Assembly (NCBI GenBank): GCA_012837335.1
Contig: DURM01000064.1
Coordinates: forward strand, 1 to 64,000
Length of the DNA stretch: 64,000 nt
Source: Bacillota bacterium
GTDB lineage: Bacteria > Bacillota > Limnochordia > Darwinibacteriales > DTU012
Direction of reading: 5' to 3'
The notes under the pieces were generated by a model. It had not been told where the DNA came from. It was given only the letters and a program-made list of their open reading frames with translations, and did not search any database. A program made the position numbers and the translations under genes. Below, one piece after another: positions 8,567 to 16,982 of the stretch (its first letter is position 1; every line of letters begins with the position of its first letter).

Positions 8567-9340
8567 ATGATGCGGATCTTGGTTGTTGATAATAATGTCG
8601 AATTGTGCAGTATATTGGCGGAATTTTTCGACAGTCAGCCAGATATGGAAACGGTCGGAGTTGCTTATGATGGGGAAGAGGCTTTGGTCAAGCTGACTGA
8701 ACTGCGGCCGGATGTAATGATTTTAGATATTACCATGCCGCATCTTGATGGAATTGGTGTTTTAGAGCGGATGGAAACAATGGATTTAGATCCTCGCCCG
8801 AGGATTATTGTCCTAACTGCTTTCAGCCGCGACGAACTCCTGTCCCGTCTCACCGAACTAGGTGTCGATTACTTTATAGTCAAACCCTTTAGCCTAGCCC
8901 TACTTGCAGAAAGAATCCGTGAATTTACACAGGAGGGTCCGGAAACTGGCCGGGAAATCAGCCATCAAGATCATGGAAAGTATCATAGGCCGGTGCGCGA
9001 GTTGCCGGAAAAGCGCATTGTTAAGCTCTTACATGAAATGGGGATCCCACCGCATTTTAAAGGATTTACTTATCTGCGGGATGCGGTGCTGATGTGCCAG
9101 AGCCGCGGCTATGTCGGGGGAGCCCTTACCAAAGAAATTTATCCGGCCCTTGCAGACAAATATAATGCAACGATTGGAGGCGTGGAAGCCGCGATCCGCA
9201 ACGCTGTAGTAGCTGCGTGGGAAAACGGCAACACCGAATACATAAGCGAGTTATGCGGCACTCATCGAGGGGAAAGGGTGCCCACCAATTCGTTAGTAAT
9301 TGCAAAACTGGCAGAAGAAATAGCTGTTGCCGCGATGTAA
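8567..9340 (+). CDS. spo0A: Sporulation master response regulator Spo0A
   Basis: Phosphorylation-dependent transcription factor controlling entry into sporulation. 257 aa, normal. The receiver domain (about 1-120) has the phospho-acceptor in MILDITMP (Asp54), the switch Thr in LTAFS and Lys in YFIVKPF. After a linker, the C-terminal Spo0A DNA-binding domain carries the recognition helix region VEAAIRNAVVAAW and PTNS. One oddity: the acidic pocket reads VVDNN where Spo0A normally has two Asp, so the second Mg-binding acid is Asn. It sits after rsmB, not in the usual recN-spoIVB-spo0A setting. ATGs at 8567 and 8570 are both possible starts. Confidence 0.95.
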   Translation: MMRILVVDNNVELCSILAEFFDSQPDMETVGVAYDGEEALVKLTELRPDVMILDITMPHLDGIGVLERMETMDLDPRPRIIVLTAFSRDELLSRLTELGVDYFIVKPFSLALLAERIREFTQEGPETGREISHQDHGKYHRPVRELPEKRIVKLLHEMGIPPHFKGFTYLRDAVLMCQSRGYVGGALTKEIYPALADKYNATIGGVEAAIRNAVVAAWENGNTEYISELCGTHRGERVPTNSLVIAKLAEEIAVAAM

Positions 9341-9410
9341 ATCACTTCTGAGTCCCGCTCCGGCTGTGTCTGTGTGGAGTATAATCTTCAGCTGGAATAA
9401 AAAATTATGG

Positions 9411-9439
9411 TTGACAATTTCCAGCTTAAGGGTTATACT
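9411..9439 (+). promoter_or_regulatory. Sigma-A promoter for tRNA-Pro
   Basis: Consensus -35 TTGACA (9411-9416), 17-nt spacer, -10 TATACT (9434-9439). The predicted start is about 9 nt before the mature tRNA 5' end. Confidence 0.88.
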
Positions 9440-9454
9440 AAACAAGTAAGCATA

Positions 9455-9531
<77 letters not shown>

Positions 9532-9540
9532 TGATTAAAA

Positions 9541-9569
9541 ACTGGATGAGCAATCATCTGGTTTTTTTT
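9541..9569 (+). terminator. Bidirectional terminator between tRNA-Pro and the convergent small gene
   Basis: A 9-bp stem ACTGGATGA / TCATCTGGT (two G-T pairs) with GCAA loop, followed by T7 on the plus strand and by TTTTT on the minus strand. The stop codon of the minus-strand gene lies inside the stem. Confidence 0.82.
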
Positions 9570-9835
9570 AATATTAGGGAAAGATTTTCGATTGCCAGTA
9601 CTTCGCTGCCGAAGACAAAGAACTTCCGGAGTGTTCTGCGCAGACGGTTTTTATAAGAAGTTGATTGGGCAGAATGATTGATGAAGTTGATTACATCTGC
9701 CTCAGTAATATTGGCTAAAAGATAGCGAAGGAAGCGGCTGGCATCGCCGACGTAGTATTCTTCAGAACGGATACCGCTGGTTAGTAGGTATTCTACATAG
9801 GCGGTCAGAAAGTGGACCTTGCTGCTTTTATGCAT
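9554..9835 (-). CDS. Small protein resembling a lone tyrosine-recombinase N-terminal (SAM-like) domain
   Basis: 93 aa. Residues about 8-85 look like the core-binding N-terminal domain of XerC/D-type integrases, with the pattern of four helices, YVGDASRFLRYLL, TEADVINFI and YKNRLRRTLRKFF. No catalytic domain (no R-HxxR-H-Y) follows; the frame ends in a shared terminator. The ATG at 9835 has a good GAGGTGA ribosome site, suggesting a translated gene rather than random sequence. It lies convergent to tRNA-Pro, a class of site often used by integrative elements, so it could be a remnant integrase or a small DNA-binding protein. Confidence 0.62.
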   Translation of the reverse strand: MHKSSKVHFLTAYVEYLLTSGIRSEEYYVGDASRFLRYLLANITEADVINFINHSAQSTSYKNRLRRTLRKFFVFGSEVLAIENLSLILKKTR

Positions 9836-9905
9836 GACATCACCTCATTAAGTAGATTAACCTCTCGGCAGCAGCTCTATCCGATGGGATATAGGAGGAA
9901 AGATT

Positions 9906-10955
9906 GTGCAAAAACGGGATAAACTAGAGATCAATAGTCTCACATTAGATAATTTGCAGACAATTATCGGGGAAGATCAGTTTCCGCGGTTTCGCGCCGT
10001 GCAGATTTTCCAATGGATTCACAAGCATGGAATTAATGATCTGGACCTGATGAGCAACCTGCCAAAAGATCTTAAAGAGTATCTTCAGGAGCGGTTTCGT
10101 TTTACTGTGATGGATCAGGTGATCAAGCAGGTGAGCCGCGATGGCACAGTTAAGTACCTGTTTAGGCTCTATGATGGGCGGACCATTGAAGCGGTGATGA
10201 TTCCAGAGCAGTCCCGCAGGACCATCTGCGTATCCTGTCAGGTTGGCTGCGCCATGGGCTGCACCTTCTGCGCTACAGGTAAGGCCGGCTTTGATCGCAA
10301 CCTCACCAGCGGTGAGATCTGCCGCCAAATTGAGTTCATCAGCAGGGATTGGGGCGAAATAACGAATATTGTCTTTATGGGTATGGGCGAACCCTTTCAC
10401 AATTATGACAAGGTGATGGAAGCGATCTCAATTCTTAACTCCAACGCGGGAATGAACCTGGGGTGGAGGCGGTTTACCATTTCCACCTGCGGGCTCGTAC
10501 CTAAGATTTACCGGTTGGCCAATGAAAACGATCAAGTAGGCCTAGCGGTTTCCCTCCACGCTGCTGATGATGAGAAGCGTAGGAGCATCATGCCCATAGC
10601 CAGAGCTTACTCTCTGGCCGAGCTGATGGAAGCCTGCCGCTACTATTGCGATAAAACAGGCAGGCGGATTACTTTTGAGTATGCCCTGATTGCCGGCTTT
10701 AATGACAGCCCGGCTGATGCCAAAAATTTGGCAGATTTAATGTCAGGTTTAAACTGCCATGTCAATCTAATTCCGGTAAATCCTGTCTCTGCCGGGTATG
10801 AGCGGCCCCCGCAGCAAGTTACGGAAGGTTTTATGAATCTGTTGAGTGATTACCAAATCCCCACCAGCATCCGCCGAGAGCGCGGCACCGATATTGACGC
10901 GGCCTGCGGACAGCTAAAACAGTCAACTAGGGAGGATCTTGATGAAGATTCTTGA
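9906..10955 (+). CDS. rlmN: 23S rRNA A2503 / tRNA A37 C2-methyltransferase RlmN
   Basis: Radical-SAM enzyme that methylates C2 of A2503 in 23S rRNA and of A37 in some tRNAs. 349 aa. The 4Fe-4S CxxxCxxC motif is Cys115, Cys119 and Cys122 in VGCAMGCTFCATG. A C-terminal RRERGTDIDAACGQL contains the conserved methyl-carrying Cys region. The GTG start has AGGAGG 8 nt upstream. The fhaA start lies inside its last codons, so rlmN and the wall-signalling genes appear to be one operon. Confidence 0.97.
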   Translation: MQKRDKLEINSLTLDNLQTIIGEDQFPRFRAVQIFQWIHKHGINDLDLMSNLPKDLKEYLQERFRFTVMDQVIKQVSRDGTVKYLFRLYDGRTIEAVMIPEQSRRTICVSCQVGCAMGCTFCATGKAGFDRNLTSGEICRQIEFISRDWGEITNIVFMGMGEPFHNYDKVMEAISILNSNAGMNLGWRRFTISTCGLVPKIYRLANENDQVGLAVSLHAADDEKRRSIMPIARAYSLAELMEACRYYCDKTGRRITFEYALIAGFNDSPADAKNLADLMSGLNCHVNLIPVNPVSAGYERPPQQVTEGFMNLLSDYQIPTSIRRERGTDIDAACGQLKQSTREDLDEDS

Positions 10956-11691
10956 CCGTATTGAGGATCTGATTGAAAATTTACTGGAAGGAGTATTTCG
11001 CAGAAATAATCCCAGTCCCATTCAGCCGATCGAGATCGGCAGGAAACTTTTAAAAGTTATGGAAGGCAATAAACGTGTCAGCATTGCTAAGACTTATGTG
11101 CCGAATCAGTATCAGATTTATCTCAATCCTAATCAGCTGATTGAATTTGAGTCCCTAAAGCAGACTCTTGCTCAGGAATTAAAAGGAGTTTTACAGCAAA
11201 AAGCCGAAAAAGAAAACTTAAGCTTTATTGGCAATTTATGGATCAATTTCACGGCAGATCCTGATTTGGATTTGGGTGCGATCCGTATCGAGGCTGGTTT
11301 TTTAGAACAGAGTGAAAGTGAGACCGGTGAGTTTTCGGTAACCGCACCCCAGGCTGATTTTGGTCACACGCAGATCTTTAGTATTCCAGATAAGATCAAA
11401 AAGCAGGCTCATCTAGTCATTGAGAACCATGAACATGAGTATGTCCATTCATTAAGCGGTGGACGGCAGAGCCTCGGCCGAAGCCACAAATGCGATATCG
11501 TTATTAAAGATCAGAACGTGAGCCGAGTCCACGCCTGGCTGGAGTCGGTGGACGGACAGTGGAAACTTATCGATAACGAAAGTACTAATGGCACTTTTGT
11601 CAATAACCAGCGGATTGGTGAGCAGGTATTACAAAGTGGAGATCAGATCCGAGTCGGAACTACCACCATCATTTTTCAGGATGGTGAATAA
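10942..11691 (+). CDS. fhaA: FhaA-like DUF3662 plus FHA domain protein
   Basis: 249 aa. An N-terminal DUF3662 domain (about 1-120) is joined by a linker to a C-terminal FHA phosphothreonine-binding domain (about 165-245) with the signatures SLGRSHKCDIVI, VSRVHA and NESTNGTFVN. FHA domains bind phosphorylated partners of the Ser/Thr kinase; in Actinobacteria FhaA sits in the same cluster as a PP2C phosphatase, RodA, PbpA and PknA/B, and the same order follows here. The ATG at 10942 has GGGAGG 6 nt upstream and overlaps the end of rlmN by 14 bp. Confidence 0.9.
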   Translation: MKILDRIEDLIENLLEGVFRRNNPSPIQPIEIGRKLLKVMEGNKRVSIAKTYVPNQYQIYLNPNQLIEFESLKQTLAQELKGVLQQKAEKENLSFIGNLWINFTADPDLDLGAIRIEAGFLEQSESETGEFSVTAPQADFGHTQIFSIPDKIKKQAHLVIENHEHEYVHSLSGGRQSLGRSHKCDIVIKDQNVSRVHAWLESVDGQWKLIDNESTNGTFVNNQRIGEQVLQSGDQIRVGTTTIIFQDGE

Positions 11692-11692
11692 G

Positions 11693-11791
11693 GTGAGTCT
11701 GCTTCAGAGTTTAATCAAAGTGATAATTGTGCTTTGGCTCTTGAGTTTTGGCATCCGGATGGTAAAGGCGATGCTTAAGGAGTTCGACTGA
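11693..11791 (+). CDS. Predicted single-span membrane microprotein (32 aa)
   Basis: A GTG-started frame of 32 codons begins 1 nt after the fhaA stop and ends 15 nt before the PP2C start. It has one hydrophobic helix (LIKVIIVLWLLSFGI) followed by a basic tail. An alternative ATG at 11681 adds four residues. AGGATGG lies upstream. In related clusters this slot holds FhaB, which has one N-terminal membrane span plus an FHA domain, so this may be a reduced FhaB relic or an unrelated microprotein. It is too short for firm support. Confidence 0.4.
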   Translation: MSLLQSLIKVIIVLWLLSFGIRMVKAMLKEFD

Positions 11792-11806
11792 TACGAGGTG
11801 AGAAGC

Positions 11807-12508
11807 GTGCGAGTGGGAGCAGCAACAAGCAATGGATTAGTGAGGGACCACAACGAAGATGCCTACTGGATATCTGAACATGTCTTTGCGGTCTGCGATG
11901 GCATGGGAGGGCACCAGGCGGGGGAAGTGGCGTCGCAGCTGGCTGTTGATGTATTTAAAGATTACAGATTTAATGAGGAGGAGCCTTTAGAGGCCGTTTT
12001 GGGTGCCATTACAAAAGCTCACCGTGTGGTCCAGACAGAAGCTCAGACTCCAGATTACAGCGGAATGGGAACGACTGTCACTCTTGCCTATATAGCTGAA
12101 GAGCAGGGAGAGTATCAGCTGTATATCGGCCATGTGGGCGACAGCCGCGCCTATGTGTTAACAAACGGTAAGCTGGAGCAGGTTACCTCTGATCATTCTT
12201 TAGTGGGTGAGCTGATCCGCAACGGCAATTTATCAAAAGATGACGCTGTTAACCACCCCCACCGCCATGTGGTGACTCAGGCCTTAGGCATCGGTGAGAT
12301 TGAGATTGAGACTTTTACCCGAACGCTTAATTCTGCAGATCTAGTGCTGCTCTGCACCGATGGTCTAACTGATGTAGTGGAAGATGCGGTAATTGCTGAT
12401 ATTTTAAAGGATTACAGTCCAGAGGAAGCGGCACAGAAACTGGTTGCTCTGGCCAATGAAAAAGGTGGGCCTGATAATATTACTGTAATAATAATCAAGA
12501 TCCCCTAA
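11807..12508 (+). CDS. prpC: PP2C-family Ser/Thr protein phosphatase PrpC/Stp
   Basis: Metal-dependent phosphatase that reverses the PASTA kinase. 233 aa. The PP2C motifs are in order: RDHNED, DGMGGHQAGE, GHVGDSRAY, CTDGLTD and GGPDNIT, with all metal-binding Asp residues retained. The GTG at 11807 is chosen because GAGGTG ends 6 nt upstream; the GTG at 11798 lies inside that site. It is soluble and cytoplasmic. It sits between fhaA and the SEDS-PBP gene, with the kinase following. Confidence 0.95.
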   Translation: MRVGAATSNGLVRDHNEDAYWISEHVFAVCDGMGGHQAGEVASQLAVDVFKDYRFNEEEPLEAVLGAITKAHRVVQTEAQTPDYSGMGTTVTLAYIAEEQGEYQLYIGHVGDSRAYVLTNGKLEQVTSDHSLVGELIRNGNLSKDDAVNHPHRHVVTQALGIGEIEIETFTRTLNSADLVLLCTDGLTDVVEDAVIADILKDYSPEEAAQKLVALANEKGGPDNITVIIIKIP

Positions 12509-12520
12509 GGGGTGAACAAT

Positions 12521-15034
12521 TTGAGCTGGCCGATCAAAGCTTGCTTAGAGCTGGGAGCGCTGAGTTTTGCTGCTTTTTTATGGCTGACGCAGATAAGATC
12601 GTTTGCGTCTTGGTGGCAGTTGGCTTCAATCTGGGCAGTTTGGACAGTGTTTGTGATTTTCCTTAATAAACGCAAGCTGCCGGTGGATGGATTGGTCTGC
12701 TGCGGACTGCTCCTGATGATTGGATGGTTGTTTATTTTCCGCATCGACCCGGTTTTAGCTCTAAATCAATGGTGCGGTATTTTGCTTGGGTTTATCGGTT
12801 TTTCGGCCTGTCTCTTGGTTAATTGGCATGATTTTAAATATAAATATATCAGCGGTAGCGCAGCCCTGCTCCTGCTTCTAGTAACTCTTATCTTCGGCGA
12901 AACAGCAGGAGGCGCTAAGGCGTGGCTGCAGATCGGATCAATTAGATTTCAGCCGGTTGAAACAGTCCGGATTTTACTGCTGTTATTTCTCGCAGGTTAT
13001 TTTTATGATCATGAAGAACTGCTGCGGTTAAACCGGCGCTGGCCGCAGTTGAAGTATTGGGGTCCGTTGCTGGTGCTGATGGCCGGTGTATTTTTGTTCT
13101 TGGCGGTCCAGCGCGATTTAGGTCCAGCGCTCTTATTCTTCGGCTTGTTTGTGACTTTGGCTTTATATATCAATTTTAACTGGTACTTGGTTTTGATTTA
13201 TCTATTGGCAGCAGGCGGGGGAGTAGTGCTGGCTTGGTTTGGTTTTCCCCATATCCGCCGCCGCTTTCTGGTATGGGTGGATCCTTGGGTTGATTCTACC
13301 GGTGCGGGCTATCAAATTGTTCTGGGCTTATTTGCAGTTCATAACGGCGGTTTGTTCGGTAGGGGTCTGGGTTTCGGATTAGGAACGGATCTGCCGGCTG
13401 TGCACACCGATTATATTTTTGCGCTGATCAGTGAAGAACTTGGTTTGATCGGAACTGTGGTAATTTTGCTGATTTACCTGCTGCTGTTGTTTTTTGGTTT
13501 AAAGTCGGCCAAGAAACTTAAAGGCAGAAGCCATATTCTGGCGATCGGAATCGTATTAATCTGGGGATACCAGGTGTTTATTGTCAGTGGTGGGATTCTC
13601 AAGGTAATACCTCTAAGTGGTATGACCCTGCCTTTTATCAGCTATGGAACTACTTCGCTGATCGCAAATATGTGTTTGTTAGGCATATTGACGAAGCTTG
13701 GATCAGGATCAGATCCGAAGCAGGACGAGGGGAAACTTAGAGAAAAGCGCAATCCAAGGCTGGTCTTAAATTTAACTGTGCTTTTATTTGCAGTTTTATT
13801 GAGCGGACTAATCTACTGGCAGGTGCTGCGTCCGGATCTGGACAATCATCCGCAAAATCCAAAAGGGCTGATGGTATTTAAAACGGAACGGGGAACTATT
13901 TATGACCGCAACGGCACAGCTTTAGTCAGTACCGATAGCGAAACTTTACGGAGGATATACCACGGTCACCCCAGTCTGGTTCATCTAATTGGCTATTTCC
14001 ATCCCCGCTATGGGATTACCGGTCTGGAATCGGCATATAACCGCCAGTTAAGCAGCAGACAAGATTTGTACCTCACTGTTGATGCCGAGCTGCAGGCCTT
14101 AATTGATGGATTATTTAAACCCCATCAAGGCGCTGTAGTGGCGATCAATCCCCAGACAGGTGAAGTGTTGGCATTATATGCTGCGCCTTATATTGATCCG
14201 AATCAGCTTGATCAAGCTTGGGAGCAGTTTCAAAAAGATCCCCACAGCCCATTTTTTAATCGGGCGGTAAGTGGAGCCTATCCACCCGGTTCAAGTATAA
14301 AACCGCTGTGGTTGGCGGCTGCGTACCAGACTAAAGCGGCGGCGCCGGAGCAGTTCTGGCAGGACCAGGGCTTGATCGAGTTTGGCGAGCAGAGCATTCA
14401 GAACTTTAACCGCCGCAGCTTTGGTTCGATTACAACTCAGCAGGCTTTAAGCCTTTCCTCAAATACAGTGTTCGCTGAGCTGGCAGTGCTCTTAAAGGCT
14501 GAAGGCTTAGAGTATCTGAGGATGTTCGGCTTGGGAACAGCTCCGGGCAATCTGCCCGAACCACAGCTGAGCGATTATGGCTGGGCACAGCTGGGCATCG
14601 GCCAGGGCAGTATTGCAGTGAGTCCGCTGCAGATGGCTGCTGCCATCGGCGCCATTGCCAATCGGGGGATGGGCATGGAGCCTTATTGGGTTGGATCTTT
14701 AACAGGCAGCTGGCTGACCAGAAGAATCTACCGGCCGCGGGTGAAGAGCCAGGTGATAACTGGGTTAACTGCAGGGCTGTTGCGAGACGCGATGGTGGAA
14801 TGTGTCAACTCGGGCACCGGTCAGGCAGCCCGCATTCCTGGAATCACTGTCGCGGGCAAGACGGGAACAGCGGAAAATCCCCACGGGCAAGATCATTCTT
14901 GGTTTGTAGGGTTTGCCCCGGCGGATTACCCGGAAATTGCAGTGGCGGTGGTTGTCGAACATGGAGGTCAAGGCGGAGGGCTGGCAGCTCAGATAGCCCG
15001 AGAGGTTATGGCCGCTTGGCTGAACAGGCTTTAA
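12521..15034 (+). CDS. Fused SEDS glycan polymerase and class B penicillin-binding protein
   Basis: One unbroken 837-aa reading frame carries two enzymes that are normally separate. Residues about 1-395 are a polytopic FtsW/RodA (SEDS) domain, with the HTDYIFA Asp expected to be catalytic and PFISYGT near its end. Another membrane span (about 415-435) leads to a short pedestal and a transpeptidase domain with SSIK (Ser about 591), SSN and KTGT. This resembles RodA joined to PbpA. It would polymerise and cross-link peptidoglycan at the membrane. A TTG start at 12521 has AAGGGGTG 6 nt upstream; the GTG at 12512 is the alternative. It lies between the phosphatase and the PASTA kinase. Confidence 0.93.
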   Translation: MSWPIKACLELGALSFAAFLWLTQIRSFASWWQLASIWAVWTVFVIFLNKRKLPVDGLVCCGLLLMIGWLFIFRIDPVLALNQWCGILLGFIGFSACLLVNWHDFKYKYISGSAALLLLLVTLIFGETAGGAKAWLQIGSIRFQPVETVRILLLLFLAGYFYDHEELLRLNRRWPQLKYWGPLLVLMAGVFLFLAVQRDLGPALLFFGLFVTLALYINFNWYLVLIYLLAAGGGVVLAWFGFPHIRRRFLVWVDPWVDSTGAGYQIVLGLFAVHNGGLFGRGLGFGLGTDLPAVHTDYIFALISEELGLIGTVVILLIYLLLLFFGLKSAKKLKGRSHILAIGIVLIWGYQVFIVSGGILKVIPLSGMTLPFISYGTTSLIANMCLLGILTKLGSGSDPKQDEGKLREKRNPRLVLNLTVLLFAVLLSGLIYWQVLRPDLDNHPQNPKGLMVFKTERGTIYDRNGTALVSTDSETLRRIYHGHPSLVHLIGYFHPRYGITGLESAYNRQLSSRQDLYLTVDAELQALIDGLFKPHQGAVVAINPQTGEVLALYAAPYIDPNQLDQAWEQFQKDPHSPFFNRAVSGAYPPGSSIKPLWLAAAYQTKAAAPEQFWQDQGLIEFGEQSIQNFNRRSFGSITTQQALSLSSNTVFAELAVLLKAEGLEYLRMFGLGTAPGNLPEPQLSDYGWAQLGIGQGSIAVSPLQMAAAIGAIANRGMGMEPYWVGSLTGSWLTRRIYRPRVKSQVITGLTAGLLRDAMVECVNSGTGQAARIPGITVAGKTGTAENPHGQDHSWFVGFAPADYPEIAVAVVVEHGGQGGGLAAQIAREVMAAWLNRL

Positions 15035-15049
15035 CGAAAGGTTGATACC

Positions 15050-16978
15050 ATGATTGGCGAAGTACTTTCAAATAGATATGAAATCGTAGCTAAAATCGGC
15101 GATGGAGGCATGTCCCTGGTCTACAGCGCTAAGGACACACTTTTGAATCGCTTAGTGGCGGTCAAGGTGCTTAGGGAGCAGTATGCCAATGATCGGGAGT
15201 TTCTTGAGCGCTTTCACCGCGAAGCTCAAGCGGCTGCCAGTTTGTCCCATCCCAATGTGGTCAATGTCTATGATGTTGGCACCGTCAATGAGACTCCATT
15301 CATCGTGATGGAGTATGTGGAAGGGAAAAACTTAAGCGAGATTATCAGGGAGCAGGAACGCCTGAGTCCTGATTATGCTGTGAAAATTGTGCTGCAGATT
15401 TGTTCAGCCCTGGCGCATGCCCATAAGTATAAAATAGTGCATCGAGATATTAAGCCGCATAATATCTTGATCACCGGAGATAACCAGGTGAAAGTCACTG
15501 ATTTCGGCATTGCCGCCGTATCATCCATGAGCATTACTCAAACCGGAGTTGTGCTGGGCTCTGTGCTGTATTTTTCACCAGAGCAGGCTCGGGGTACTAA
15601 GGTGGATCATTTATCTGATTTATATTCTTTAGGTATTGTGATGTATGAAATGCTCACCGGCAGAGTGCCTTTTCGAGCTGATACGCCCATATCCACCGCT
15701 TTAAAGCACATCCAAGATCTTCCCAAACCTCCGTCACAGCTTAATCCTGATATTCCAGCGGATCTGGAGCGGATAATTCTGAAACTGCTGGCGAAGAAGC
15801 CGGAAGAGCGATTTCAATCAGCACAGGAATTAAGCCGCGCTTTAGAGAAACTGGAATTTAATGCTGGTATTGAGAAGACCCAGAAGTTTGTAATAGATCC
15901 GGATCAGATTGCACCAGACGAGAGGGAGGAGGAAGATGATTTGGCCCGTGCCAGCAGGAAGATGAGCAGCAGAAAAAAGAAAAGCAAGCAGAAGAACCGT
16001 TTACCGCTAGTTTTACTGTCCTTACTTGTTCTGTCCGTTATGGTTTACGGTATTATTGAGTTCATTCCCCGGGTACTGTTTCCCGACGATGTGCAGGTAC
16101 CTGATGTTACCGGTTTAAGTGTGGAAGAAGCAGAAAGACTGCTAAATCAGCGGAATCTGAAGATGGCAGTAGAAATCGAGGTGTTTGATAACGAGTTTCC
16201 GAAAGGGACAGTGATCAGTCAGGATCCCCGGGCGAACCGGATGAAAAAAGAAAATCAATTTGTTTACGTGCGGGTGAGCAAGGGTCCGGAGTTTGTGGAT
16301 ATGCCCAGCGTAATAGGAATGTCCAATCGGGAAGCCCAGGTATTCCTCACCCAGTTCGGATTCACTCTGGGTGAAATCAGCTACCAACCCACTGATGAAC
16401 ATCCGGTCAATACGGTTATCGGTCAAATACCGGAGCCGGGGGAACATACAGCTTTAGGAACTCCGATTGATCTGATTATCAGCCAAAGTATTGACGAAGC
16501 TCCATTGATTATGCTGCCTGATTTCCGCGGGCAAAACATTAACGATGTCCGCCAGCAGCTTGCGGAGCTTGGTCTTAAAGAAGGACTCTTGATCCAGGAG
16601 TACAGCACTACCGTTCCTAAGGATCTGGTTATCGAGCAGAATCCGCCGCCCCGCACCGAGGTAGAAGTGGGCTGGACGGTAGATCTGGTCTACTCCCAAG
16701 GTCTGCCTACCAGCGGCAGACCGGACAGCGAAGGTATCCTGCATTGGACTACCGGTGATGATTGGCATGAAGAAGTAATCAATATCTATGTTCCGGAAGG
16801 GCGCGACCAGGAAGTAGCGATTATTATCGTCGATGATTTTGGCGCTCGCGAAGTTTATCGAGAGATTCATAAGGGTGATACCAGTTTTACCTACACCGCT
16901 CGTGGTAGAGGAAATAATGCCCGGGTGCAGGTATATATTGGAGGCAGATTATTTATTGATCGCGATCTAGTGGAGTGA
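15050..16978 (+). CDS. prkC: PASTA-domain Ser/Thr protein kinase PrkC/PknB
   Basis: Membrane kinase that senses peptidoglycan fragments and controls wall synthesis, growth or germination. 642 aa. The cytoplasmic kinase domain (about 10-270) has the glycine-rich GDGGMS loop, HRDIKPHN at 131-138 and DFG. A basic juxtamembrane segment, one membrane span (about 316-337) and three extracellular PASTA repeats (about 345-550) follow. The last 80 residues form an extra beta-rich domain of unknown function. The ATG start lies 15 nt after the SEDS-PBP stop, and rsgA follows after 4 nt. Confidence 0.96.
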   Translation: MIGEVLSNRYEIVAKIGDGGMSLVYSAKDTLLNRLVAVKVLREQYANDREFLERFHREAQAAASLSHPNVVNVYDVGTVNETPFIVMEYVEGKNLSEIIREQERLSPDYAVKIVLQICSALAHAHKYKIVHRDIKPHNILITGDNQVKVTDFGIAAVSSMSITQTGVVLGSVLYFSPEQARGTKVDHLSDLYSLGIVMYEMLTGRVPFRADTPISTALKHIQDLPKPPSQLNPDIPADLERIILKLLAKKPEERFQSAQELSRALEKLEFNAGIEKTQKFVIDPDQIAPDEREEEDDLARASRKMSSRKKKSKQKNRLPLVLLSLLVLSVMVYGIIEFIPRVLFPDDVQVPDVTGLSVEEAERLLNQRNLKMAVEIEVFDNEFPKGTVISQDPRANRMKKENQFVYVRVSKGPEFVDMPSVIGMSNREAQVFLTQFGFTLGEISYQPTDEHPVNTVIGQIPEPGEHTALGTPIDLIISQSIDEAPLIMLPDFRGQNINDVRQQLAELGLKEGLLIQEYSTTVPKDLVIEQNPPPRTEVEVGWTVDLVYSQGLPTSGRPDSEGILHWTTGDDWHEEVINIYVPEGRDQEVAIIIVDDFGAREVYREIHKGDTSFTYTARGRGNNARVQVYIGGRLFIDRDLVE

Positions 16979-16982
16979 TGCT

